Part shown: one piece after another, positions 1-11,720 of the stretch | Layout of the letters: every line of letters starts with the position of its first letter | How positions within the stretch are numbered: position 1 is the stretch's first letter | Assembly (NCBI RefSeq): GCF_024323335.1 | Contig: NC_066583.1 | Span: 358,366,377-358,430,376 of the forward strand | Direction: 5' to 3' | Source: Lathyrus oleraceus | Taxonomy: Eukaryota > Streptophyta > Magnoliopsida > Fabales > Fabaceae | Length of the DNA stretch: 64,000 nucleotides | Position numbers and translations under genes: made by a program | The notes under the pieces: generated by a model | Database searches by the model: none | What the model was told of the DNA's origin: nothing | What the model saw: the letters and a program-made list of their open reading frames with translations, nothing else

Positions 1-6
1 TCCTGG

Positions 7-34
7 TGGACTGAAAACCTGAAAAGGCGGTCCA
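7..34 (+). repeat. post-pol hairpin of Ogre/Tat element 1
   Basis: TGGACTG (7-13) faces CGGTCCA (28-34) across a 14-nt A-rich loop. Six positions form Watson-Crick pairs and one forms a T·G wobble. It is followed by GGCAAAAA. It is homologous to the fourth hairpin after pol in the Ogre element (37662-37689), where the wobble position is a normal pair. Confidence 0.65.
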
Positions 35-59
35 GGCAAAAATTAGGGATTAAAGCGTA

Positions 60-1040
60 TGACTATGTCCCGTTCTAGGTCAGCTTCACCCAAGTCAAAG
101 GGACTGAACAAGCCAATCACTTCTATCCGACAGCAGGAGATAAGAGGCTTGAAGACATAATGACAGTAGTGAAATTAAAATCAATAGGACTTTTTCTTCA
201 TAGCTTTTTCTTTGTTTTCTTGACAATTTCCTCTTACTAGGATCTCTGTCTCCTTGTACTCAAATTTCCTGTTTATAGGCCCTCTTTCAAAATCGATACA
301 ATTTTATTTCCAAAAAGATGCTTTTGTTTTACTTTCTCTGTTTTGTTTGCATAAACGTCCATTGATTTAATTCGAATTAATATATGCGTTTGAACATGAT
401 TGATGTTTACCGAAAATACATGCATAAAATAGGAATAACAATTACTAAAAGACTTTAGGGTCGAGGATAAAGTCTAACCATGCTTTCCGATGAATCCAGT
501 TGCTAATCCTATTCCCCAGCAAAACCAGTTATTTCCCAGAAGAAATTGGCATTACTAGACAAACTGGTCATCTCTTTTATCCCCCAGCCAGGTCTTGGTG
601 AATATTTCTACCATCAGACAAGAAATCAAATACCCCTAGCTAAGAAAGGGTCATCAATACAAATATCTCCAACCAGAATATGGGGATTTATTTTCCCCTG
701 GCAAACATTTTCAGACGCATAATTCATTCATGCATCATTTCGCATCATATACATGCATGCAATGTTCACATTTATTTTCACAAGCATAAAACATCTCATG
801 CATCATGACATGGCATGAGGCTAACCTTTTTCAGGTTAATTATCCTCCCGATATAGTCAAAATAAAGGTTCATTCAGACGGACACCCTCATCGGTTACAT
901 TTGAGATTCAGATGCATCTTTTAGATATAATCCATATGAATGTTCATTCTGATAAGCATTCTGACATCCTCCTAATGATGGCATCTTTAAGCCCATCCCG
1001 GACATTTATCGTGAGTACAACATATACAAACATTATCAGA
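60..1040 (+). other. 3' untranslated region of Ogre/Tat element 1, no gene seen
   Basis: This stretch of nearly 1 kb is AT-rich, with scattered CCCCAGC-type motifs like those in the 3' region of the Ogre element at 38700-39360. No reading frame resembles a known domain. It belongs to the long non-coding segment between pol and the 3' LTR that is typical of Ogre/Tat elements. Confidence 0.5.
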
Positions 1041-1804
1041 TATAGCCTAACGTATAGCTCATTCTGATTCAGCCTAACGTATGGCTCATTCAACTGTTCC
1101 AATACGGTCTAGCGTACGACCCATTTGGATGTTCATCTCCTCAGATACCACCTAGCGTACGGTACATTCTGAAGTGTAGTCTAGCGTATGACTACCCCTC
1201 TTATCATCAGATACAGCCTAACGGACGGCTCATTCTGCTACTCAGATACGATCTAGCGTACGATCCATTCTGATCTTTATTCCTCAGATACTACCTAGCG
1301 TACGGTACATTCTGAAGTGTAGTCTAGCGTACGACTACCTTTTATCATCAGATACAGCCAAACGGACGGCTCATTCTGCTACTCAGATACGATCTAGCGT
1401 ACGATCCATTCTGACCTTTATTTCTCCAGATACAGCCTAACGGACGGCTCATTCTGCTACTCAGATACGATCTAGCGTATGATCCGGTCTGATCTTCCAT
1501 CCCCAGTGAAGTCACCCGCCTAATGGACGACTCATTCTGCTACTCAGATACGATCTAGCGTACGATCCATTCTGATCTTTACCTCTCCAGATGCAGCCTA
1601 ACGGACGGTTCATTCTGCAATTCAGATACGATCTAGCGTATGATCCATTCTGATCCTTTATCCCCAGCAGTGTATGACCCATTCGGATCCTTATCTCATC
1701 AGGTTCAGCTCACCCTAATATCACCTAATGGATGACTCATTATACGGTCTAGCGTAAGACCCAGTATGACACCCATGTCTTCAGATATGGTCTAATGTAC
1801 GACG
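1041..1804 (+). repeat. tandem hairpin array in the 3' region of Ogre/Tat element 1
   Basis: About 18-20 diverged monomers of roughly 30-45 bp lie just upstream of the purine tract and 3' LTR. Each has a core CTAGCGTAC or CTAACGGAC, usually between CAGATAC and CATTCTG. The bases on either side of an 8-nt loop are complementary, and they differ by class: AGCC/GGCT (1071, 1215, 1356, 1434), GATC/GATC (1250, 1391, 1469, 1552, 1630), GGTC/GACC (1106, 1746), TACC/GGTA (1292) and GTAGTC/GACTAC (1176, 1319). Classes recur in the order AGCC-GATC-TACC-GTAGTC, giving a higher-order unit of about 140 bp, partly deleted in later copies. At 1595-1610 one arm carries a G·T wobble. Monomers near 1516, 1666 and 1722 no longer pair. 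Tandem repeats in the 3' untranslated region of Ogre elements are known; the pairing pattern is read directly from this sequence. Confidence 0.85.
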
Positions 1805-1983
1805 CACTCTGAAGCCTCCATCCTCATACTTTCTGGATGGCATCTTTAAGCCCATCTCCATCAAGACTAACTTTTAATTAACAAGCGCAAATTTTTGGGG
1901 CATTCTAAGTGTTCAATAATCTTCCACCTCCAGATCACGAATGGCATACATACCATTCTAACTCTCTCGGTTTATGAATATTG

Positions 1984-1995
1984 AACAGGGGCAGT
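1984..1995 (+). other. polypurine tract of Ogre/Tat element 1
   Basis: AACAGGGGCAGT lies directly against the LTR start TGTCATACC. The equivalent tract in the Ogre element is AATAGGGGCAGC, directly before TGTAACACC at 40737. Such tracts prime plus-strand DNA synthesis. Confidence 0.65.
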
Positions 1996-2134
1996 TGTCA
2001 TACCCCAAAATTTGCCCGTTAAGTTTTCAGGACATTTTTCAAGACATTCTAATCCATTTTCAAGACATTAATGTTAAAGGAACAAGGGTCCAGAGCACAG
2101 ATTACCAAATCCAGAAGATGACCTAAACTGGCAT

Positions 2135-2235
2135 GCTCGCTAGGCGAGCAAACCCTTCGCTAAGCAAGGCCCACACGTCATTCCTTCGCTAGCTGCTCGC
2201 CTAGCGAATCCTTCGCTAGCTCACTCGCCTAACGA
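2135..2235 (+). repeat. palindrome cluster in LTR of element 1
   Basis: Variants of TTCGCTAGGCGAGC are packed here on both strands. GCTCGC (2135-2140) and GCGAGC (2144-2149) form a 6-bp inverted repeat around TAG. TTCGCTAG (2185-2192) and CTAGCGAA (2201-2208) form an 8-bp inverted repeat around 8 nt. The block is GC-rich in an otherwise AT-rich LTR and lies just upstream of the TATA-like box at 2294. Confidence 0.7.
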
Positions 2236-2293
2236 GCTCACGAAATACCAGAAAAGTTTGGGCTTAATTCTGAGCCCACCAAGACACAATTAT

Positions 2294-2301
2294 TATAAAT
2301 A
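2294..2301 (+). promoter_or_regulatory. putative TATA box of element 1 LTR
   Basis: TATAAATA lies about 300 bp into the 1.9 kb LTR, where plant LTR promoters are usually found. No transcript evidence is available. Confidence 0.4.
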
Positions 2302-2759
2302 CCAGAACTTTACACAGAGAAAAAGAGAGGGACAAACGGTGGACAGAGAGGGAACAGGCAAACCCTAACAGAGGCAACCGGAAAAACCCTGGAGGCTAAC
2401 AAAGGGAATTCAGAGTAAACCCCGGATACCCCGAAGGAAACTCATCTGCACAAAGGTTACCTCCGCCCAACTCAATCTGGTACAAACCATAAGAGTGATC
2501 TGCAAGTCCAGCGGCGCAATTGCAATTGCAAACAGGTTTGCCACACCCCCACTAATTTTATGTTCCTAATTTGACATCTGTAAATACATGAGGCATTATG
2601 ATTGAATTTCTCATTTAGGTTTTGCATATGGGTTTAAGTATGCATGAAGGTGTAACACGATATCTTGAATGTTTAACCATGTAATTTCTGTAATGGATGC
2701 CATAGGGTTTAGGGTTCCTGAAATCACATTGTTATCAAAGAAGAACCCAGAACCCGCAG

Positions 2760-2835
2760 CCGTTCGCCAGCACTTCGCTGAGCGAGCATGTAGCGAGGGT
2801 TCGCTAAGCCTTCGCTAGGCGAGGCAGTAGCGAAC
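2760..2835 (+). repeat. second palindrome cluster in LTR of element 1
   Basis: Further copies of the TTCGCTAGGCGAG motif, including GCTGAGCGAGC and CTTCGCTAGGCGAGG, lie downstream of the TATA-like box. The same motif family fills 2135-2235. Confidence 0.6.
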
Positions 2836-4202
2836 ATGACAGTATTTGTTTTGTCATTTGCATTCTAATCTGTACTTGATTGACATGTTTTCTATTGCAT
2901 TTACACGCTGTTTGCCTGACACTATTATTGCTGTGATTCTTTTGTTTGGTGCAACTCTTGGTTGCACCCTAGCTTGGTATCCTAACCCGTTTGTTGAATT
3001 TTTGTGAGGATTCACATACTTCTGAAGAGACAGTTTGCTAGGCATTCCACTTTATTTGTGGGATACCCTTGTGAAGATTCATTTTAATTACTTGACTGAT
3101 TACATTGCCTTCGAACATATGATTTGGGCCCTCTCTTTGTTGCCTTACGATATTACGGCCATGTCCCGCGAATGTAAGGATACCCTTAGTAAAGACCCTT
3201 CGGTTAAATCATCATAGTCCCTCGAATGTTGCCTTCGAATACATGACTTTGTCCCTCGATGACCCTTCGTGGTAGCCTACGGTTAAATGATGATCGTCCC
3301 TTCAAATACTAAGGTATCCTTACAAATGTTGCCTTCAATGACTAATCGACGACCCTACGATCTCCCTTTACATCCAAAGGATAAGACTACTTACTTCTCA
3401 ATAGTAAGGACAGTTTTACCCTCATAAGGACAGGAAATACCTATAAAGACCTTGGTTAGGTATAACTCTTAAATGCTTGCTCGCAGCTTAAAATACTTTT
3501 CACACCTCCCACTTTTCAAAACATCTTTTAGAAAATCACCACTTGGTATACATTCGCACCGGAATCATCGCCGAGTTATATTTTTCTAAACATCTTTCAA
3601 AATCGAACGAGATAAACACTTTGTATACATTCGTACAAGAATCATTATACAGTTAAACCCTCCTTTCAAAATATTTTCTAAACACACCATATTTCTCAAA
3701 CACTTTCTCGAACAAGGAAAACATAAGTGAGCTAAGCAATTAAGAGCCCATGGATAACCATGGATACAAAGGGTGCTAACACCTTCCCTTTGTATAATGT
3801 ACCTCCCGAACTCAAAATCTAATCAAGGTCTTTCCTGTTCTTTTCCGCCTTTCCTTATTGGATAAAAGAAAAGTCGGTGGCGACTCTTGCTATCTGCGAC
3901 ATTGCTTTTCAAAGCAAAACACAAAAGTTAGTTCACCGTATAACAAATATATTCTTTGAAGTAGTTATTAGCAAAAACATTAAAAAATGTTTAGGTTCTG
4001 ATTCACGAATATAGATATATCAAAAATCAATTACGTTTCTCCCCAATTACGTTTCTCCCCCTTTGTCATCGATCAAAAAGACATAGACAAAATAAATTAA
4101 GGAAACAATGAGATTTTATAAATATCAAAAATGACATAAGGCATATCAGTACTAAAACACTCAGACAAAATAGAAACACAAAAGTGCATAAAATTTTGAA
4201 AA

Positions 4203-6537
4203 CTAAGGGATAGGATTCTGTGGTAGAGGATGCGGCGGAAACCTGGAAAGAATCATTTCAAACAGAAGATCTTTCCTATCCAAGCGTTGTATGACCAAAG
4301 CACTTTCTTCTTTCATCTCATTTAGAGTCTTCATGATCACTTTAGGAATTGCCTCAGAAGAAGTTCCAGCAACATTCTGATTCTCAGAAACAACAATTTG
4401 TTGTTCTGGCTCACTATCAACTTGTTGTTGATCTTCAGAAGTGACTTGCTTTTCTTCGTCCAGCTAAGCAGAAGTATCTGTCATGACAACCTCTGGATGT
4501 CCAGAAGCTTCCTCGGCCTCCATAGCTACTTCCTCAACTTCAGAAGCGGGAAGACATAATTGATCATGTTGGAACTGTAAGGCTTCCATTAAAGGTTTAC
4601 ACCTTGAACATAAATTGCTTTCAAAAACTTTGTATCCAAAGTTCTTCAGCTTATAAATTTTGGAATTTACCCATTTCCGGTAATGCTTCCCAGGTCGCAT
4701 CACTTTCTGTTGGATTAGTGGATAAAACACTAGTCCACAGAGCATAGTGAAAACACCTTTGCAAATCTTATGCAAATTTCTTCAGAATCTTACCAACATT
4801 AGGTTCTCTGGGTTTTGGTTAGGCTAGGATATCTGATAGAAAGATCAGTAATTATAGGGTGAAGGTCAGGGCCATAAACATTGGGAATAACAAGAGAAGG
4901 GAAGTCTGAATATTGTTCAACATCAGAATCAGACACAATGTGCTTTGGTTCGAAATTGAACAAGCCTTCAGGAGTGCCCTTAGACTCCTGGTTACCAGAA
5001 TCTCTCGAAGGAGATTTTCTGGGTGTGTTATTTGGATTATATGGTTAGGGAGAATAAACATTTGTAGATGATGGTGGAATGGGTGAAGATAGAATCTGTA
5101 GATGTGATGGTGTTTGTGGTTTCTATTCTTGTTATTGTTGTTGTTGTTGAGTTTCAGAAACTATAGGGGTTTCTGTAACAGGTTCTAGAATGGTTAAGTT
5201 TGTGGGTGGTGGTTGTGGAATAGGATTTGGAGTGGGAGGAGTGTTATGAGATGGAGATGGTGTTGGTAAAATAATTTCATAAATATTAATATAAAAAACG
5301 AAAAGAGTTATGGTCGTAGAAGACTTACTAGGAATGGTTGCATCGGAGGCCTTGGATGACTACTGAACAATACCATAAATATCCTTCAGAATCATAGCTT
5401 CCTAGCGCTCACTGAGAGACACATCATCTTCATCCAGAAACACAACTACCTTCTTCTTCTTCTTCTGCGATCTAGAAGATCCTTCTCCATGAGCATCTTT
5501 CATTCTCTTTTCATACGCATATGGGCAAGTGTCTAGAAGGTTGAACAGATCAATCAATGGATCAATTCCTTATTTATTACAACTTTCAAGGTAATATTCC
5601 AGAACTTCTAGAGGGTCAATCTTGGTGAAATTTGGGAAATTATCAACAGGAATCCTCGTCCCACAAATATCTTCCTTGGAATGAAGGTAATCTGGCTTAA
5701 CAACCTTGGAGATAAGACCCATGATTTTCATATTCATCCCCCAAAATATTCTTCCAGAATCCTTGACTAACTCATCAGTTAATCCACTTACCATAAGATC
5801 GTCGACAAGACCATTCTCCACTAGAAGGTCAGAAATTAATCTTCCATTGGAAATGAATCTTCCCTTTTTGGACGAACTTCCAATTCTAGTTTCTCTTATC
5901 GAATCTCTGAGAAACTTGAACAAGATTTCTTAAAGCGCCAACTTCAAGTCTTTCTCCAAAAAAACAATATAAACTTTTGAGAGGTGTTGATATAATCAGA
6001 AGAGTTGTTGTTGGGTTTATCATGAATGCAACCCAAGATGATCTTGAACCATACCCTCAGATTATCATTCAAATCTTTAGCACTTGAACCCTTTCCTTTG
6101 TCAATCTTTATTCCTTTATTGAATATATATGATGTTACAATGGTGTCTATCTTTGCATCATATTTGACGTTATACACCATTTTCCCATAACCGTTGTGAG
6201 AGATTAAATCTGCAATAGATTTTTCCGTAATCATAATCTTCTTGTTCATGACATAGAAAATGATTGTGTCTTTTCATGCAGTTGCATGAATCCAGAATTG
6301 CTTCACAAAAACTGGGTAAACTGGACTCGTTAGTCTCTCAAAGAATGTATTCCACTAGGTTTCAGAAAAATCAAAATTGTTATCCTCTAGGTTTTTAAAA
6401 TCAACTATGGTTTCACTGAGAACCATCAGTTCTTCGAATGGAGTGTTGAGAGTTATTTAAGGAAGCCCTTCCATAATTGGGTGGTTTTCATCAGAAATAG
6501 AATGAAAATGAGATTGTTATGGTTGATTCACAACCAT
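4203..6537 (-). pseudogene. envelope-like ORF remnant of copia element A
   Basis: Between pol and the missing 3' LTR, minus-strand frames broken by several stops and frameshifts encode a protein resembling the 'envelope-like' or putative plant transposon proteins of legume SIRE-lineage elements. Recognisable blocks are GSSAKDLNDNLRVWFK and SSDYINTSQKF (within 5944-6249), then FISNGRLISDLLVENGL (within 5570-5923). A proline/glutamine-rich stretch follows, then an acidic C-terminal block rich in E, Q and S (4203-4775). The likely start is the ATG at 6537, but a TAA follows almost at once. A near-identical short palindromic sequence (GGTTGATTCACAACCATTGA) occurs twice near the start. No function is established for this protein class, and this copy is not expected to make one. 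Confidence 0.6.
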
Positions 6538-7021
6538 TGAAGAAAACTGAAGACGAAGAATAGTTGTAGAGATTATTATGGTTGATTCACAACCATTGAG
6601 TGAAATGGGTTTATATAGAAATTTTTAGTAATGATGATAGTAAGGGATATTCCATCATAGGGAAACATAAGAGTTTTAACCTAATTCCAAGAAAAGGAAA
6701 CCTAATGTGTCACGCCAACATCACACATGATCAGAAAGTGGGACAATTGTCACCACTAAGAACCACATGATATCAAATGAAATAACAACCATTTAATGCA
6801 ATAAATGTTCAAAATCAAGAAGACAAATTGATAAGATTACTTCTGATCAGAACCTTTCTGATTTATGAAACTTCCTTACTTCAGAAAGCTCATGTCTCAG
6901 AATCAAACAACAATAAATTCTCATAATCTAATCAAGAATTCTGAAAACTTAACATTCTGATCACATCTTTTCATTCTGGACAAGAGTCCATAAATAGGTT
7001 TTTCAGAATGAAAACAAATCT

Positions 7022-9790
7022 ATCTTAAGCAATGAGTTTTGTAAAGATATCAGCCCATTGATGGTTTGTATCAACAAATTTTAAGTGAAAAATACCCTTC
7101 TGGTCATAGTCACATAAAAAGTGATGTTTAATCTCAATATGTTTAGCCCTAGAATGCAAGATATGATTCTTGGATAAACAAATAGCCGAAGTATTATCAT
7201 AGAGAATAAGAATGCTACTCTCAAATATTTGATAATCTTCTAGTTGACTCTTCATCTAGAGTAGCTGAGTGTTGCATCTAGAAGTTACGATATACCCAAC
7301 TTCGAGCATTGAAAACACAATTTTTAATTGCCTTTTGCTAGACCACGAGATCAGATTGTCTCCCAGAAATTGACATCTTCCAGAAGTACTTTTCCTTTAT
7401 ATTCTATCTCCAGCATAGTCAGTGTCACAATAACCTACTAACTTGTAGTCACTTGATTTTCTATAAAACAAACCAAGGTTAGTAATACCTTTCAAATACC
7501 TAAAGATTCTCTTAACAACAGTTAAGTGAGTCACCCTAGGGTCTGATTGGAAGTGAACACATAAATAAACACTGAATGAAATATCGGGTCTATAAGCGGT
7601 TAGATAAAGGAGAGATCTTATCATGCCTCTGAATAGCTTCTGATTTACCTTATTGCTTACCTCTTGCTTCTCCATAATGCATGTAGGATGCATTAGAGTT
7701 TTTGCTTGCTTGCATTCTGACAAGTTAAACTTCTTCAGAATTTCTCTTATATTCTTTCTCTAGTGGATATATGTTCCTTCTGAACGTTGATCAATTTGAA
7801 TCCCCAAAAAGAGCCTAAGTTCTCCCATCAGACTCATTTCAAATTCTCCCTGCATTAACTTATTAAACTCTTTGCACAATGAAGCATTAGTAGAACCAAA
7901 AATAATATCATCAACATAAATTTGCACAACCAGAATATCATTCTTAAAGGTTTTGTGAAAGAGCTTTGTGTCCATTTTCCCTCTGGTAAAATCATTTTCC
8001 AAAAGGAAGTTACTTAGTCTTTCATACCAAGCTCTGGGAGCTTGTTTCATACCATATAATGATTTTTTCAGTTTGAAAACGAAATCTGGGTTCTTAGAAC
8101 TTTCAAAACTAGGGGGCTGGTGCATATACACTTCTTTAGAAATGTATCCATTTAAGAATGCACTCTTAACATCCATCTGATATAGAATGATGTTATGATT
8201 TACTACATACAAAACTAAAAGAAGAATAGACTCTAACCTGGCAACTGGTGCAAAGGTTTCTATATAGTCTATACCTTCTTCCTAATTATAACCTTGTGCT
8301 ACCAGTCGAGCCTTGTTTTTGATGACTTCACATTTCTCATTGCGCTTGTTTCTTAATACCCATATGGTTCCAATGACATGGAAACCCTTTAGTTTCTGAA
8401 CAAGATCCCAAACATCGTTTCTGGTGAATTAATTTAGTTCTTCTTGGTTGAGTCGCTTCTAAGTCTTTTTCTTCAAAGTCCTTAGGTTTTCCTTTTGAGT
8501 CTTTATCTCCAGAATCTTTATCCTTGGATTCTGAAAGATTGATCTTCATATTTGCAAATTTCTCAACTAGCTTTTACTTTTCAGGTTCAATCTTATCATT
8601 GAATCTAACATGAACCGATTCCTCGACAATTCGTGTCTCGGTGTTAAAGACTCTGTAGCCTTTTGAGCATTCAAAATATCCTAACAATAAGCACTTAAGT
8701 GCCTTAGAATCAAACTTGTCAATATTCTCTTTAATGCTCAACATAAAACAATCACATCTAAAAGGATGGAAATAAGAAATGTTGGGTTTTCTGCTCTTCC
8801 ACAATTCATAAAGAGTCTTACCCAAAATAGGTCTAATAGAAATCCTATTATGAATATAACACGCTATGTTAACTGCCTCTGCCAAAAAATGCTTAGCCAT
8901 ATCAGTTGCTTGGATCATGGTGCGGGCCATTTCTTACAAAGTTTTATTCTTTCTTTCTACAACCCCATTTTGCTGTGAAGTTCTATGATAGGAGAAATCA
9001 TGGGAAATGCAATTTGCATCAAACATATTTTCAAAATTCTTCTTTTCGAATTCCCCACCACGATCACTTCCAACTATGACTATTTTGCAATCCATTTATG
9101 TTTGCACTTGTGAGCAGAAGGTAGAGAATACAAAATGTGACGCATCCTTGTGTTTCAAGAACTTTACCCATGTCCAACGACTGTAGTGATCAGAAAGTAT
9201 GATTTTATAAATGTGCAGAAGCTCTAACGGTCTAGAGGTAGAAACAACTATTTTTGCTTTGAAATAAGTTTTAGAAAACTTGCCTTTCTGGCATGCTTCA
9301 CAAAGAGCATTTGAAGTGAACTTCGGGTTAGGTAAGCCTCTAACTAATATAAGATTATTTAGATGAGAAATCCTTCTCATGCTAACATGGCCCAAACATC
9401 TATGCCTTACCCATTTCTCATCATTAATAGACATTAAGCATTTTACGTTTTGATCCTTAAGATCAGAAAGTATGATTTTATAAATGTTAAAAAGGACTGC
9501 GCCATCTTTCTGACTAACAACCTTATAGGAATTTTTATTAAAAATGATAGAATAACCATTGTCATTAAGTTGACTAATAGACAATAAGTTATGCATCAAA
9601 CCATTGACCAAAAGGACATTAGTAATAGAAGAGATATTACCATTAACAATAGTTCCAGAGCCAATGATCTTCCCTTTCTGGTTTCCTCCAAAACCAGCAA
9701 AGCCTCCGGGCTTAAGTTCCAAATCTTGGGACATATGCCTTATTCCCTTCATGTGTCACAAGCATCCACTGTCCAAATACCATGACTGGT
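7022..9790 (-). pseudogene. copia element A pol: protease, integrase, RT, RNase H (decayed)
   Basis: Reading right to left: the protease motif YLDSGC near 9775 is followed at once by a stop. The pre-integrase block LLVNGLMHNLLSISQL and the zinc-binding region (WVRHRCLGH...CEACQKGK) lie within 9096-9752. The integrase C-terminal part (LWKSRKPNISYFHPFRC, then LLGYFECSKGYRVFN) is at 8574-8930. RT is at 7760-8212 (MDVKSAFLNGYISKEVYM and the catalytic YVDDIIFGS), continuing to 7397-7723. RNase H ends at 7025-7255 (LYDNTSAICLSKN...ADIFTKLIA). At least four frame breaks separate these blocks. The integrase D,D core around 8930-9095 is interrupted. The copy is not functional. Confidence 0.85.
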
Positions 9791-11630
9791 GTCTCAACTG
9801 AGTTGCTAAGGATGTCTACAACATAAATGGTCTTATCCTTAGGTACTCACTTTCTGGGTCCTCTTTTGTTAGTTCTCCCATAGTGTTTTACAACCTTGGG
9901 TTTTTGTAAAGCAGGATAATCAAAGGAAATTTGTGCATGATACTTGGGTTTCATAAAATTGAGTTCTTTTTCCATATATGCGCAGATTTTTGTGACTGTG
10001 CAGAATAGTTAAGCTCGGCGCCAACATGCACAAAATGCTCATAGAGAGGTTTCAGTTTTACCTTCTGACTTTCGTCAGGTTTTCTAGTTTATGCATAGCC
10101 TAAACCTTTCTTACCATTTCTACTAACTCCATAGATCATGGAAGCCATTTTGCTTCTATCTATGCTTTTAGCCAAAAAGTATTGGAATGATTTGTCATAT
10201 CTGATAACGCAATCAGTACCAAAAGCTTCTGAGACTATTTCTTCCTCCAATTTTGAAATTTTGCTTTTCAAAGCAGATTTGTTACTTTCTAAAGAAAATA
10301 TTTTTTCATTTAGGGAATAAATATCCTTCTCAAGCTCACCACGAGTTTCAGAAGCAACTACTTGGACTTGTTTAAGGTCCTTGTACCTACTTTGAAGACT
10401 TTGGTACTTTTCCAGAATTTCAGAGAGACATGACTCTAAATGATAACGAGATAGTTTAGAAAACAGCTCTTCAAAATCAGAGTCTGATTCTGATTCTAAC
10501 AACATCTTATCTTATGGTTCTTCAAAACCTTCTGGATCAACTGTAGTTGACATCAATGCAACGTTGTTCTGTTCCTCATTAGAATCTTCTTCTTCTAATT
10601 TTGAGTCGTCCCATGTAGCCATAAGCCCCTTCTTGCCTTTTGAAAACTTTTTCTTAGGCCTTTTTTCCTTCTTTAGCTTAGGACACTCATTCTTGTAGAG
10701 GCTTGGCTCCTTGCACTCATAACAGACAACCTCTTTACTAGAATCTTGCTTCTTTGGTCCAGAAGAAGAATCAATACGACCAACAATCCTTCTAGCTCTT
10801 ATGAAATTTCCTTGACCATTTCGCATATGCCTCCAGAGTCTATTAACCTTCTTGGAAATCAAGAAAAACTCACCATCGTCTTCTAAGACTTCATCAGAAT
10901 CTTCTAATTCTTCCTCATCTTGATAATCCCTTGTCTTCTCAGGCTTGGACTTCAAGGAAACAAATTTACCTCGCTTATGAGGTTCATCTTCCCCGAGTTC
11001 TATCTCATGGCTTCTCAAAGAACTAACAACTTCTTCAAGACTAATGTTGTTCAAGTCATTTGCCAACTTCAAGGCAGTTACCATAGGTCTCCATTTTTTG
11101 CGAAGACTTCTAACGATTTTCTTAACATGGTCAGCCACAGAAGACCCTTTTTCCAGAACCTTGAGTCCCGCGACAAGCATCTGAAATCTTGAGAACATAG
11201 TCTTAATGATTTCATCGTCTTCCATTTTGAATGCCTCATACTTCTGGATTAAGGCCAATGCCTTTGTCTCCTTAACTTGAGCATTCCCTTAATGAGTCAT
11301 TTTCAAGAAATCAAAGATAAGCTTAGCAAAATATCTGTTTGTTATCTTCTCATACTCAGTATAAGAGATAACATTAAGCAGTATCGTTCTAGCCTTATGA
11401 TGATTCTTGAAACCCTTCTTTTGTTGATCTGTCATAACACTTCTTGCTATATTGTTTCCATCAACATTTACTGGGTGAACATAGCCATCAACTATAAGAT
11501 CCTAGCGATCAACATTATATCCAAGAAAGAAACTTTCCATTCTATCTTTCCAGTAATCAAACTGCTCACCATCAAAGATGAGTGGTTTAGCCTTATAGTG
11601 ATCTCTCTCAATGTTGTTAGCAGTGACCAT
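9791..11630 (-). pseudogene. copia element A gag (decayed)
   Basis: The likely start is the ATG at 11630. The N-terminal block PLIFDGEQFDYWKDRME is typical of copia gag (UBN2/retrotran_gag class), but it is broken by stops before 11258. The longest open block (10512-11258) carries the gag core (KYEAFKMEDDEIIKTMFSRF) and a zinc-knuckle remnant, CYECKEPSLYKNEC, in which Leu replaces the expected His of CX2CX4HX4C. The block at 10089-10505 is predicted coiled coil, rich in K, E, L and S. The boundary with pol (about 9791-10088) is blurred by stops. The copy is not expected to be active. Confidence 0.75.
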
Positions 11631-11702
11631 TATTTCTCACACACAAACTAGATCGGTACTGAACACGGTGAAGTGTTGATAAAACTTTATCATAATTAGA
11701 AA

Positions 11703-11720
11703 CGAAGCTTTGATTCCAAT
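11703..11720 (-). other. primer binding site of copia element A (decayed)
   Basis: On the minus strand, directly after the LTR end, the sequence is ATTGGAATCAAAGCTTCG. It resembles the usual TGGTATCAGAGC site for initiator tRNA-Met with substitutions. It lies between the LTR and the gag start. Confidence 0.5.

Larger units (their letters stand above)
1..3901 (+). mobile_element. Ogre/Tat-type Ty3/gypsy LTR retrotransposon, 3' end only
   Basis: This is the right-hand end of a long plus-strand element that begins outside the window. Positions 1-60 match the region just after pol in the Ogre element at 37650-37710 (hairpin followed by GGCAAAAA and then GGGATTAAA). A repeat-rich untranslated region follows, then a purine-rich tract (1984-1995) and an LTR that opens TGTCATACCCC and closes GCGACA. 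The LTR start and end resemble those of the Ogre element at 22368 (TGTAACACCTC...GCGACA). No coding sequence lies in the visible part. At 3902 the sequence switches to a minus-strand copia element, so this element appears to have inserted into that copia's 3' region. The rest of the element, its 5' LTR and the left target duplication are off-window, so the insertion model cannot be closed. The predicted right flank duplication is 3902-3906 (TTGCT). Confidence 0.8.
1996..3901 (+). repeat. 3' LTR of Ogre/Tat element 1 (1.9 kb)
   Basis: The LTR starts TGTCATACCCC after the purine tract and ends GCGACA at 3901. Its last 200 bp carry the GGGTGCTAACACCTTCCC block that also occurs near the end of the Ogre LTRs (27000 and 45360), followed by GGTGGCGACTC. 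At 1.9 kb it is much shorter than the 4.8 kb Ogre LTR in this window, so it is a separate family. It has a TATA-like box at 2294-2301 and two clusters of CGCTAGGCGAGC-type palindromes. Only one LTR is in the window, so divergence cannot be measured. Confidence 0.8.

Noticed and set aside
1041..1804. CRISPR-like spaced repeats
   Set aside because: Units are diverged tandem copies without unique spacers, in a plant retrotransposon 3' region.
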